DNA from: Paludisphaera soli
Lineage (GTDB): Bacteria; Planctomycetota; Planctomycetia; Isosphaerales; Isosphaeraceae
Length of the DNA stretch: 64,000 nucleotides
NCBI RefSeq assembly: GCF_011064595.1
Contig: NZ_JAALJI010000016.1
Location: 1 to 64,000 of the forward strand
Direction: 5' to 3'
Part shown: one piece after another, positions 19,815 through 28,500 of the stretch
Numbering within the stretch: the first letter of the stretch is position 1
Layout: each line of letters begins with the position of its first letter
The notes under the pieces: model-generated
What the model saw: the letters and a program-made list of their open reading frames with translations, nothing else
Databases searched by the model: none
Told to the model about the DNA's origin: nothing
Translations under genes and position numbers: made by a program

Positions 19815-22172
19815 ATGAGCGAAACTACGGGCCTATCCCCGGACTTCCGCGCCCTCTTCGAATCCGTCCCGACCCCGTTCCTCGTGCTCCGGCCCGACGG
19901 ACGGTTCACTATCGTCGGCGTGAGCGATTCCTACCTCCGGGCGACGCTCACTACGCGGGAGGGTCTCATCGGCCGGGGGCTCTTCGACGCCTTCCCCGAC
20001 AACCCCGACGACCCCGGGGCGACCGGCGTGCGGAACCTCCGAGCCTCCCTCATGCGGGTCCTGGCGACGCGGGCACCGGACCGCATGCCCATCCAGAGGT
20101 ACGACATCTCCGTGCCCGGCGGCTTCGAGGAGCGGCACTGGAGGCCCCTCAACACGCCGGTCCTCACGCCCGAGGGCGAGGTCGCCCACATCCTCCACCA
20201 CGTCGAGGACGTCACCGAGGTCGTCCGCCTGCGGAGGGAGAGCTTCGAGCAGAAGCTCGTGGAGGCGGCCCTCAGGCAATCCGGCGAGTGGTTCTCCACG
20301 ACCCTCAACAGCATCGGCGACGCGGTCATCGCGACCGACTTCGCGGGCCGGGTCATCTTCATGAACGCCGTCGCCGAGCAGTTGACCGGCTGGACGATGT
20401 CCCAGGCGAGCGGCCTGCCGCTCGGCTCGGTGTTCGTCATCCTCAACGAAGCGACCCGCGCCCCCGTCCCCAGCCCGGTCGAGACGGTCCGCGCCACGGG
20501 CAAGGTCCAGGGGCTCGCCAAGCACACCGTGCTCGTCGCCAAGCACGGGTCCGAGCGAATCATCGAGGACAGCGCCGCTCCCATCCTGGGCGACGACGGG
20601 CGAATCACCGGGGTCGTCCTCGTCTTCCGCGACGGGACCGAGAAGCGGCGGTCCGAGGAGGCGGTCACCCGCAGCGAGGAGCGGCTCCGGGCCCTGGTCA
20701 GCGCGTCCTCGGACGTCGTCTACACCATGACCTCCGACTGGTCCGCGATGCTGCCCATCGACGGGCACGACCTGGTGGCCAGCAACACCACGCCGCTCCG
20801 CGACTGGATGCGGCAGAACCTCCCGCCGTCCGAGCACGACCTCATTCAGGAGGAGATACGACGGGCCATAGCCGAGAAGCGGATGTTCGAGCTGGAGCAC
20901 CGGATCTACCGCCCCGACCGCTCGATAGCGTGGACGTACTCGCGGGCCATCCCCATGCTCGACGCGAACGGCGACATCGTCGAGTGGTTCGGCATGGCGA
21001 GCGACGTGACCATACGGAAGGAAGCCGAGCAGGCGATACGCGAGCAGGCCGAGCAACTCAAGGAGAACGACCGCAGGAAGGACGAGTTCCTCGCCATGCT
21101 CGCCCACGAACTGAGGAACCCGCTCTCGGCCATCGGCAACGCGGTCAGCCTGTCGACCATGAGCGGCCTCCAGGAGCACATCGACTGGTCGATGGGGGTC
21201 ATCGCCCGGCAGATGAAGCACCTGACGCGGCTCATCGACGACCTCCTGGACGTCTCCCGCATCAGTCGCGGCAAGATCGAGCTCAGGCGACAGGTGCTCG
21301 ACCTGACCTCCGTCATCGAAGGCGCCGTCGCCACGGCGAAGCCTTTCATCGAGGAGCGGAGCCACACGATCGACCTCGCGTTGGACCGAGGGGGCCTATG
21401 GTCCAACGTGGACCCGACCCGCGTCGAGCAGGTGGTGGTGAACCTGCTGAGCAACGCGGCCAAGTACAGCGAGAACGGCGGGACGATTTCGCTCCGGGGG
21501 CGGTACGAGGGCAGTGAGGTCGTCATCTCCGTCAGCGACCGGGGCATCGGCATCCCGCCCGAGACGTTGCCGCAGATGTTCGAGCTGTTCGCCCAGGGGG
21601 ACCGCTCGCTCGCCCGGAGCGAGGGTGGCCTCGGCATCGGCCTGACGGTGGTCAAGAAGCTCGTCGAGATGCACGCCGGGAAGGTGGAAGCCTTCAGCGA
21701 GGGCCTGGGCAAGGGCAGCGCGTTCACGATTCGGCTGCCGAGGGCCGCGAGGCCGGTAGCCCTGACACCGAAGCAGGGGCCCACGGCCGCAGGCGAGGCG
21801 AAGTCGTCTCGCATCCTCGTCGTCGATGACAACGTGGACACGGCCCGGGGCATGGCCCGGCTCCTGAAGCTTCTCGGCCACGAGGTGGCGGTGGCCCACG
21901 ACGGCCCCGAGGGCATCGAGGCGGCGAGGAGGCATTGGCCCGACTTCGTGCTCCTGGATATCGGCCTCCCCGGCATGGACGGCTACGAGGTGGCCTCGCG
22001 CCTCAGGCGAGAGGAGTGCGGCCGGCACGCTGTCATCGTCGCCGTCTCGGGCTACGGCCAAGACGAGGACCGTCGCCGGTCAAAGGAGGCGGGCATGGAC
22101 CACCACCTCCTCAAGCCGCTCGACTACGACGCCCTCCTCTCGCTCCTCTCGGCCGGGGCGATTGCTCCCTGA
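19815..22172 (+). CDS. PAS-domain hybrid histidine kinase with C-terminal receiver
   Basis: The protein has 785 residues and no membrane segment, so it is probably cytosolic. Three PAS-type sensor domains lie at about 10-135, 155-285 and 287-410. The HisKA domain has phospho-acceptor His431 (LAHELRNPLSAIG). The HATPase domain at about 530-645 has N-box NLLSNAAKYSENGG, G1 DRGIGIP and G2 GLGIGLTVV. A receiver domain at about 669-782 has acceptor Asp715 in VLLDIGLPGMDGYE. All catalytic residues are present. No partner response regulator or output gene is adjacent, so the phosphorelay probably continues elsewhere. The signal is unknown. The 590-bp upstream region carries a 19-bp tandem repeat. 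Confidence 0.92.
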   Translation: MSETTGLSPDFRALFESVPTPFLVLRPDGRFTIVGVSDSYLRATLTTREGLIGRGLFDAFPDNPDDPGATGVRNLRASLMRVLATRAPDRMPIQRYDISVPGGFEERHWRPLNTPVLTPEGEVAHILHHVEDVTEVVRLRRESFEQKLVEAALRQSGEWFSTTLNSIGDAVIATDFAGRVIFMNAVAEQLTGWTMSQASGLPLGSVFVILNEATRAPVPSPVETVRATGKVQGLAKHTVLVAKHGSERIIEDSAAPILGDDGRITGVVLVFRDGTEKRRSEEAVTRSEERLRALVSASSDVVYTMTSDWSAMLPIDGHDLVASNTTPLRDWMRQNLPPSEHDLIQEEIRRAIAEKRMFELEHRIYRPDRSIAWTYSRAIPMLDANGDIVEWFGMASDVTIRKEAEQAIREQAEQLKENDRRKDEFLAMLAHELRNPLSAIGNAVSLSTMSGLQEHIDWSMGVIARQMKHLTRLIDDLLDVSRISRGKIELRRQVLDLTSVIEGAVATAKPFIEERSHTIDLALDRGGLWSNVDPTRVEQVVVNLLSNAAKYSENGGTISLRGRYEGSEVVISVSDRGIGIPPETLPQMFELFAQGDRSLARSEGGLGIGLTVVKKLVEMHAGKVEAFSEGLGKGSAFTIRLPRAARPVALTPKQGPTAAGEAKSSRILVVDDNVDTARGMARLLKLLGHEVAVAHDGPEGIEAARRHWPDFVLLDIGLPGMDGYEVASRLRREECGRHAVIVAVSGYGQDEDRRRSKEAGMDHHLLKPLDYDALLSLLSAGAIAP

Positions 22173-22252
22173 ACTCCGCTTCGTGAGTCGAGCCAGCGAG
22201 GAACTCGACACTCTTATGCCGGAGATAATTCCCTGTGCCTCCGGCTATCTGT

Positions 22253-22429
22253 CTATCTGTCCGATTCTGGACGCTCGACGCAGAGGAAGTCCCGGCTGAA
22301 GAGGAGGAAGAACCCCACGGCCGACCACGCCCACCAGGTCGGCCACGAGCAGAGCCACCCGAGCGGCCAGAGGCGGCACCAGCCGCCGAGAATCGCCGCG
22401 AGGAGCGTTGAGAGGTTCCACTTCTCCAT
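22253..22429 (-). CDS. Possible small Trp-rich membrane protein
   Basis: This 58-codon frame encodes MEKWNLSTLLAAILGGWCRL, then a Trp-rich hydrophobic stretch (PLGWLCSWPTWWAWSAVGFF), followed by LLFSRDFLCVERPESDR. It reads as one or two membrane helices with a charged tail. Composition is unlike random shadow frames in this genome, but there is no clear ribosome-binding site and no known family. It lies convergent to the histidine kinase gene, next to palindromic element copy 3. Confidence 0.35.
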   Translation of the reverse strand: MEKWNLSTLLAAILGGWCRLWPLGWLCSWPTWWAWSAVGFFLLFSRDFLCVERPESDR

Positions 22430-22476
22430 AGGGCCAACACTGCTCCGAGACGACCGGCGGTGCAAGCCCTCGCCCT

Positions 22477-22502
22477 GTCTCAAAAACGTTCGTTTTTGAA
22501 AC
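22477..22502. repeat. Palindromic intergenic element, copy 3
   Basis: GTCTCAAAAACG (22477-22488) is followed after 2 bases by CGTTTTTGAAAC (22491-22502). One mismatch separates it from a perfect inverted repeat. Confidence 0.8.
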
Positions 22503-22547
22503 ACCGCTACGAAATCGTTTTATGTTTCTTGCGGGTTATTGACCGTG

Positions 22548-23093
22548 TCATGCCGGAGGATACTTGGCAGCGAGCTTTCGCACCGTGGTCACGTTCCTCA
22601 CCGTCGAGGGGACCATCACCGACTTCGCCACCTGGTGCCACGGGACCAACGATTCGGTCACCTTCCCCCGGCACAGCCAGTACATCTCCCGGCCCACCAC
22701 CTCGAAGTCGTCCATCGCCGTCCGGTACGACAGCAGGCCCTCGACCTCCTCGGGCGTCAGGCTCCGCCGCAGGAAGCAGACGCTGACCGTGAAGCCCGCC
22801 GCCTCGGGCCCCTCGGAGGCGAACGGACGGCGGGTCGCGGCCGCCGCCAGCTCGTCCGGGGTGCGGAGGAAGGTCGGGACCGCGTATCCGAGGGCCCCGG
22901 CGAGGTGGCCCTCGATGGTACGCTCCAGGGCGACCGGGTCGGCGGTCGGCGTCTCGAAAGCGACATTGCCGCTGGCGATGAAGGTCTGGACCTCGACGAG
23001 GCCCAGGGCCTCGAACGAGCGGGCGAGGTCGCCCATCTTGATTCGACGGCCCCCGACGTTGATGCCGCCGAGGAGGGCGATATAGCGTTGCAT
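22548..23093 (-). CDS. DUF1697 family protein
   Basis: The 181-residue protein begins MQRYIALLGGINVGGRRIKM, with the family hallmarks RYIALLGGINVGG, LGLVEVQTFIASGNVAF and a Lys/Arg-rich end (VPSTVRNVTTVRKLAA). DUF1697 proteins are widespread single-domain cytosolic proteins with no established biochemical role. Length matches the family (about 175-185). The ATG at 23093 was chosen because the 33 codons upstream do not belong to the family. It stands alone, flanked by palindromic element copies 3 and 4. Confidence 0.88.
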   Translation of the reverse strand: MQRYIALLGGINVGGRRIKMGDLARSFEALGLVEVQTFIASGNVAFETPTADPVALERTIEGHLAGALGYAVPTFLRTPDELAAAATRRPFASEGPEAAGFTVSVCFLRRSLTPEEVEGLLSYRTAMDDFEVVGREMYWLCRGKVTESLVPWHQVAKSVMVPSTVRNVTTVRKLAAKYPPA

Positions 23094-23419
23094 GGACCGG
23101 GTCCCTTCTCGCTTCCCTACCGTCTGAGCAAAGCCGGTCGTGGCCACCCACAGAAGCTGCTCGGAGGCCCTAGAATATTGGGGGTGGGCCACGAATGGGA
23201 AGCCGACGCGATGGGGCTATAAGCCCGGGAGATTTGCCTTTCCCTAGTCGCACCAGGTCCAGGGATGATAACTCGGGCCGGTCTCAAAAACGCCCCTTTC
23301 CGGCACGCTTTGCGCAGGACAACCCCCCTTGTCCTCCCCAATCGTCGCCCCGGTCCGTCGGTGGAGTCTGCCGGGAGGACTTCCGCCAAAACCGGGGGGC
23401 GGACGACTTGTCGACCCGG
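23094..23419. other. Intergenic region with a degenerate palindromic element
   Basis: No gene is seen. The region holds the left arm of the palindromic element at 23281-23292; otherwise there is nothing recognisable. Confidence 0.5.
23281..23306. repeat. Palindromic intergenic element, copy 4 (decayed)
   Basis: The left arm GTCTCAAAAACG (23281-23292) is intact. The right half has diverged (CCCTTTCCGGCAC), resembling a further-decayed copy 2. Confidence 0.55.
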
Positions 23420-23683
23420 CTACGCGTCGTCGGCCTTCGGCGCGTCGTCCCGGGTCCCCGACCTTGCCGCGACCGCCCGCTCCAGGATCTCGACGAGGAG
23501 GGCCTCCGACGGCTTCTGTTCTCGCTCGCCCCGGCGACGCAGGTCGGCGAGCAGCCTCTCGGGGAGGCGCACCTGGAAGAAGTTGACGTAGGCCGTCCGG
23601 TACTCCCAATCGGCGACTTCGCGTCTGGCGATTCCGGGACGGTCGGGGTCGGGCCGGTCGTCATTCGCCTGGGATTCGGACAT
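23420..23683 (-). CDS. Small ribbon-helix-helix-like protein
   Basis: This 87-residue product has an ATG at 23683 preceded by GGGAGG at good spacing. The N-terminal third is acidic and disordered. The C-terminal part, AYVNFFQVRLPERLLADLRR followed by KPSEALLVEILERAV, has the strand-helix-helix pattern of RHH/CopG-type DNA-binding proteins. It lies directly downstream of the broken Phd/VapC locus on the same strand. The upstream open frame continues into the vapC remnant, but the ribosome-binding site argues for this start. It may be an antitoxin-like regulator left without its toxin, or an unrelated small regulator. Confidence 0.55.
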   Translation of the reverse strand: MSESQANDDRPDPDRPGIARREVADWEYRTAYVNFFQVRLPERLLADLRRRGEREQKPSEALLVEILERAVAARSGTRDDAPKADDA

Positions 23684-23709
23684 CACGTCCTCCCGAACCT
23701 CGTCGAGAT

Positions 23710-23800
23710 TCAATGCCACGGATCGAGGACGAGGGCGCCGCTCGCCTCGAAATGCTTCGACCAGCTCGGCGAGGATGTTCGTGTCGAGCAAGACCCGGAC
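23710..23800 (-). pseudogene. Remnant of a VapC-type PIN toxin gene (internal deletion)
   Basis: One frame holds VRVLLDTNILAELV, the start of a PIN-domain toxin with its first catalytic Asp. The next frame holds KHFEASGALVLDPWH followed by a stop, which matches the usual end of such toxins (xxFExTGVxVLNPW). The roughly 100 residues expected between them, including the other acidic catalytic residues, are absent, and the two ends are out of frame. The toxin is therefore certainly inactive. It overlaps the 3' end of the antitoxin frame. Confidence 0.65.
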
Positions 23801-24036
23801 GACTCGACGTCCCGACCGGGACTCGCATCGCGCGTCAGGTCGAGTTCATCCAGGCCGATCCCCTGGAGGAGATACTCCTTGAAGTCGAGTTTCTTGCCGG
23901 TCGGCTCCTCGAACCGGGCCGCCGAGATGACGACCACCTTGTCGTTGCGCCGGGTGATGGTCTGCGGCCCTTCGCTCAGGGCGCGATCCACCACCTCGGA
24001 GATTCGATTCTTGGCCTCGGCGAGGTTCCAGGTCAT
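23710..24036 (-). CDS. Phd/YefM-family antitoxin with an abnormal tail
   Basis: The 108-residue frame begins MTWNLAEAKNRISEVVDRAL, then SEGPQTITRRNDKVVVISAA, the Phd/YefM antitoxin fold: an N-terminal DNA-binding domain ending near residue 50. The helical toxin-binding tail GIGLDELDLTRD follows, near residue 70. Intact relatives end a few residues later. Here the stop is lost and translation continues through the deleted toxin gene, ending in the toxin's own C-terminal residues (FEASGALVLDPWH). The DNA-binding part looks intact, so it could still repress its promoter, but its partner is gone. The start at 24036 agrees with the family. Confidence 0.7.
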   Translation of the reverse strand: MTWNLAEAKNRISEVVDRALSEGPQTITRRNDKVVVISAARFEEPTGKKLDFKEYLLQGIGLDELDLTRDASPGRDVESSGSCSTRTSSPSWSKHFEASGALVLDPWH

Positions 24037-24242
24037 GGGGCGCCTCGTTTCTGGCCAGAGCGTCTAGTCATCATTGCGCCTCCGCGGGATCCCGGCAAGA
24101 CCCGTTCGTACCCCGCCGGGGCTTGCCCACCTCGGCCGGCGGTCCGGCGCATCGCCTCTCCCTATTCGTCCAATCGGGTCCATCCTCTCGGTAAGAGGCA
24201 TCATCGACGCCCACCGCCAAGACGAGACGAGGAGACCCCGCC

Positions 24243-25562
24243 ATGGCCACCGAGGCCCAGATCCAGGCCAACCGCGCCAACGCCCTGAAATCGACCGGCC
24301 CGCGCACGGCGGTCGGCCGCGCGCGGGCGCGGCTCAACGCGCTCAAGCACGGCGTGCGCGCGCAGGACGCCCCGGCCGTCCTCCCCCAGGAGGACCCGGC
24401 CGAACTGGAGGCCCGGATCCGCGAGTGGGTCGACGATCATCAGCCCGCCAACGCCATCGAGCGCGAGCTGGTCACGCGCGCGGCGCGGATCTCCTGGGCC
24501 CTCGACCGGGCCGAGCGGCACGAGGCCGCCCTGCTCTCCCGCCGCGTCCGCATGGCCATGGGCCGCAGGAAGGCCAGGCTCACCGCCCGCGCCTGCGACC
24601 TCGGCCGCAAGCTGCTGGCCCTGGCCGGCAAGCGGCTCCTCCCCGGCTCGGGACCGGACTGGCAGGACGACCCGTCCGCGTTCGTCGCCGGCCTGGAGGA
24701 GTCGACCGAAGGCGCGCGCTGGCTGCTGGACCGCTGGACCGAGCTGCGGCTCCTGATCGACTCGAACCAGATGTGGACCTATCTCGACCAGTACAAGTTC
24801 GTCCGGCTGCTGGGCAAGCAGCCGTTCGACGCGATCGACGACCCCGAGCTGAACGGGATCTTCCTCGCCTGGGAGGCCGTCGAGTCCGGCTGGGGCGTGC
24901 GCTTCTGGGAGAAGGTGAAGGAGTCCACCCCGTACGAGGACCCCGCCTTCAGCGCCTGGCGGATCTGGCGCGAGATCGTCGCCCGCCCGGCCGACGCCGG
25001 GGCGGCCGTCGCCCTGCTCCGTTCCATCGCCGATCGCGAGGCGGCCCGGCTGGAGGAGCTGCTGGCGGACCTCGACGCGATCGAGGGGGACGACGCGCGC
25101 GAGCTGGCCGAGCGGGCCTCGTTCTCGGCCGGCGACGCCTGCGAGCGGCTGCGACGGTTCCAGACCGCCCGCACCCGCGAGCTGATCAAGGCCGTCGAGA
25201 CCCTGGGCCGGCTCCGCAAGGAGTCCGCCCGCCCCGAGCCCAGGACCCGGACCGGTCCGGCCGCCGAACCCATGCAGACCGCGCCGAACGAAGCCAATCT
25301 GGATCCGGTTCAAGTCTCGATGAATGAGGACCTTGCGGCCGAAACCCCGGCGCGCGAACGAACCCAATCCGCCCCGGCCCCGGCGCTGCGGGTCGTGGCC
25401 CCGACCGGCGACGAGGGGGCCAAAGGAACAGGCCCGAGGGGACGCGGGATGCGCCCCTCGGGCCTGGAGGATCAGCGGGCGGCCGGCGAAGCGGTCGTCA
25501 GACCCGCTTGCGACGGACGGTCGAGGCCTTGCCGTCGTCGATCGACTGGATCGCCTGGCTGA
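24243..25562 (+). CDS. Conserved hypothetical protein (ANALKSTGPRT N-terminus)
   Basis: The 439-residue product starts with IQANRANALKSTGPRTAVGR, then ARARLNALKHG, an N-terminal signature common to many uncharacterised bacterial proteins and abundant in planctomycetes. Residues 60-340 are predicted mostly helical with many Glu/Arg pairs (ERELVTRAARISWALDRAER, ADREAARLEELLADLDAIEG). The last 100 residues are low-complexity (NEANLDPVQ..., RTQSAPAPAL). The 3' end overlaps both the terminator and the last 65 bp of the convergent giant gene, so the true C-terminus may have been shorter. No function can be assigned. Confidence 0.75.
   Translation: MATEAQIQANRANALKSTGPRTAVGRARARLNALKHGVRAQDAPAVLPQEDPAELEARIREWVDDHQPANAIERELVTRAARISWALDRAERHEAALLSRRVRMAMGRRKARLTARACDLGRKLLALAGKRLLPGSGPDWQDDPSAFVAGLEESTEGARWLLDRWTELRLLIDSNQMWTYLDQYKFVRLLGKQPFDAIDDPELNGIFLAWEAVESGWGVRFWEKVKESTPYEDPAFSAWRIWREIVARPADAGAAVALLRSIADREAARLEELLADLDAIEGDDARELAERASFSAGDACERLRRFQTARTRELIKAVETLGRLRKESARPEPRTRTGPAAEPMQTAPNEANLDPVQVSMNEDLAAETPARERTQSAPAPALRVVAPTGDEGAKGTGPRGRGMRPSGLEDQRAAGEAVVRPACDGRSRPCRRRSTGSPG
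25429..25466 (-). terminator. Terminator hairpin of the giant secreted-protein gene
   Basis: Perfect 13-bp arms (CAGGCCCGAGGGG at 25429-25441, partner 25454-25466) enclose a 12-base loop, 32 bases past the minus-strand stop. It lies inside the annotated 3' end of the convergent gene. Confidence 0.6.
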
Positions 25563-28500
25563 AGGCGTCCGTGACCGGCGGGACGAGCGGGGCGGCCGCG
25601 GCCACGACCACCGCCCGGACGCCCGCCTGCTGGGCCGCCTCGGCGGCGGCCGTCGCGGGGGTCGCCCTACGGAGGGCCGGCGGGACGTTCGCCCGGGCGA
25701 ATCGGCCGAGGACCGGGGTCCGCAGCCGGGCGGCGGGGGCGACCTGGAACGTCGCGGCGGCGATCGGCGTGGCCGAGTCGCCGTCGACCGCCTGGGCGGT
25801 CAGGGTGTAGCTCCCCCGGCGGGCGCCGGCGGGGAGCTGGAAGGCGTAGCGGCCGGTCGCGTCGACCGCGACCGTGCCGACCTTCTTGGCCCCCAGGACG
25901 CCCGTCCCGGACAGGTAGAGGTCGACCACGGTCCCCGGCGCGGCGGACCCGTCGAACCAGGGCTGCACGGCCCCGGGGGCGTTGGCGGCGGCGACGGCGA
26001 GCGACGGCAGGATCGTCGTCGCGGCCGGGGCCTGCGGGGCGGCCGGGGCCGGCGAAGCCTTCGGCGCCGGCGCGGCGGCCGGGGTCGCGTCCTGGGTCGT
26101 CACGACGGCCGAGGGGCCGTACGCGACGGTCGCCGCCGCCGAGGCCGAGCCCCGGCCGGCGACGACCTGCGGGGACGGCCGGGCCCCCGCCAGGATGCTG
26201 GAGGAGGTCATCAGCCGGTACGACAGAGGGGCGGCCACCGGGATGACCGGGGCCCCCACGGCGCCGGGGTAGCTGGTCATCACCGCGTCGGCCCCGTTCG
26301 GCAGGGTCTGGACCTGCTTGACCAGGAACTGGCCGGTGGACGGGCGGTACACCGCCGGCAGGTCCCAGCCCACGCCGGCGTAGTCGGCCGGCACCGGGAC
26401 GTCGCCGCCGAAGAAGACGACCTGCGTTGGGTACGGCGAGCCGGCCGTGCGGGCGATCGTGAAGACGCCGCGCTGGGCGTCGAAGACCGCCGGGATCATC
26501 CGGTAGGGCTGGCCGTTCTGGAAGAACGTCAGGTTGTCGTACATGCCCGGGACCGGGATCTGGTTCGCCGGCAGGGTGGCGACGACGTCGAACGTCCCCA
26601 GGTCCCGGTCGTAGACCAGGAACTGGCCGGTGCTCGGCCGGTAGAGGGCCGCCTGGTCGTAGCCCAGGCCCTTGAAGTCGCCCACCAGCGGCACGTCGCC
26701 GACGGTCCCGAAGCCGAACGATCGGACCTGGCCCGACGGCGAGGTCAGGCTCCAGACGCCGGTCGTGCCGGCCAGCTCGTACACCCCGTACTGGGTGACG
26801 CCCGGGCCGTCGAAGTTGCCGACGATCGGGACGCTGGCCCCGGGCGTGCCGAACTGGAACCTCAGGCCCCCCTGGCTCGACCGCCAGACGACCCACGAGG
26901 CGTCGGCCGTGCGGAAGGTGGCCAGGTCGTTCTTGCCGTCGCCGTCGAAGTCGCCGGCGAGCGGGACGTCGCCCGCGGCCCCCAGCGCGGCCCCGTTGGG
27001 GAACCAGGCGGGGACGTAGGTCGGCGGCGTGTACTGGGTGTACCACTGGCCGAAGCCGGTGCCCCCGTTCCGCAGGTAGAGGACGCTCTGCGACTGCGAC
27101 CGGCTGGACGACGCCCCCAGGTCGATCCCGTTGCCGCTGTAGTCCATCGGCGTGGTCACGATCGTCAGGGGCAGGACCGGGCTGCTCCCCGGCGCCACGT
27201 TGCCGGCCGGGTCCACGGCGGTGGCCGTCAGGCTGATCAGGCCGTCGCTCAGGGAGAGCGGCAGCTGGACCGAGAAGTTCCCCGAGCCGTCGGCCGTGGT
27301 CTGGCCGAGGACCGCCCCCGCGGGCTGGCCGCCGACCGACCGGTAGACCCGGATCACCGAGCCGGCGTTGACCGCCCCCACCGTCCCGGTGAAGAACGGC
27401 TTGCGGACGTTGGTGATCTCGTCGCCGACGATCCCCGAGTCGTACTGGGGGTTGAGCACCAGGGTCGGCGGCGCGGTGGGGCCCTGGGTCTTGATCCGGA
27501 CCGTGACCGCCGGGCTGGGGTTCACCGAGGAGCCGGCGTCGTTGAACGCCGAGGCCCGGACGACGAAGGTCCCCTGCCCGACCGTCGGCATCGTGAGGGT
27601 GAACGCGCCGGTCGGCCCGGCCGTGGCCAGGACCCGCGGCGAGAACGGCACGAACGTCCCGCCGCCGTTCTGATAGAACAGCTCGACGGTCGCCCCGGGC
27701 GAGGTCTGGCCCGTGAACCGCGGGTTCGGCTTGTTGGTCCAGTTCTGCGAGGGGACCAGGCCCGTGTTGTCCTCCGCGAAGAGGCCCAGCGACGGGTCGG
27801 CCGGCACGGTGGAGCTGCCCAGGTCGTCGGCGTCGAGGGTGATCGTCAGGGTGATCTCGTTGCCGACCGCCCCGGCGTCGTCGGTGGCGTAGATCCTCAG
27901 CACCTTCACACCGTTGCTCGGGATCGCCCCGGCGTTGACCCGGATCGAGAAGTTGCCGAAGCTGTCGGTCCAGTTGGCCGGGACGTTCGTCCCCGGGACG
28001 TTGGCCGGGTTGAAGCCGCCGATGATCTTGTTGTCGGTGACGTCGAAGATCGTGATCCGGGTCGCGTTGTTGAACCCGGACGTCATGCTCAGGCCCTGGA
28101 CCCGGAACTGCGAGGTCGTGACCAGGGGCGTGCCGTCGGGGGCGTTGCCGCCCAGGTCGGCCGGGTTGACCGCCACGGTGCCGGGCATGGTCAGCGGGGC
28201 CATCTTGATGGCGAACATGCCCCGGCCCCAGGTGGAGGCCAGCAGCAGGTCGGGGTCGGCCGGCGGGATCGGATCCTGCGGGCGGAGGTACGGGTCGAGC
28301 GGGCCCATCAGGTTGGGCATGCCCGTGGCGGGGTTGATGATGCCGAGCGAGAGGTCGAGGTCGGTCACCTCGGCCCGGGGCATGCCCCCGGCCTGGGCGT
28401 ACGAGCCGTCGAGCGACTGGTTCGGGAACGGGCTCCAGCTCAGGCCGTTGTCGATCGACCGGAAGACGCCGGTGTCGCCCGAGGCGTAGAGGACCGGGTG

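Noticed and set aside
23420-23791. One continuous 123-codon gene including the VapC start
   Set aside because: The N-terminal part is the toxin remnant in frame by chance; a strong ribosome-binding site before the ATG at 23683 marks a separate small gene.
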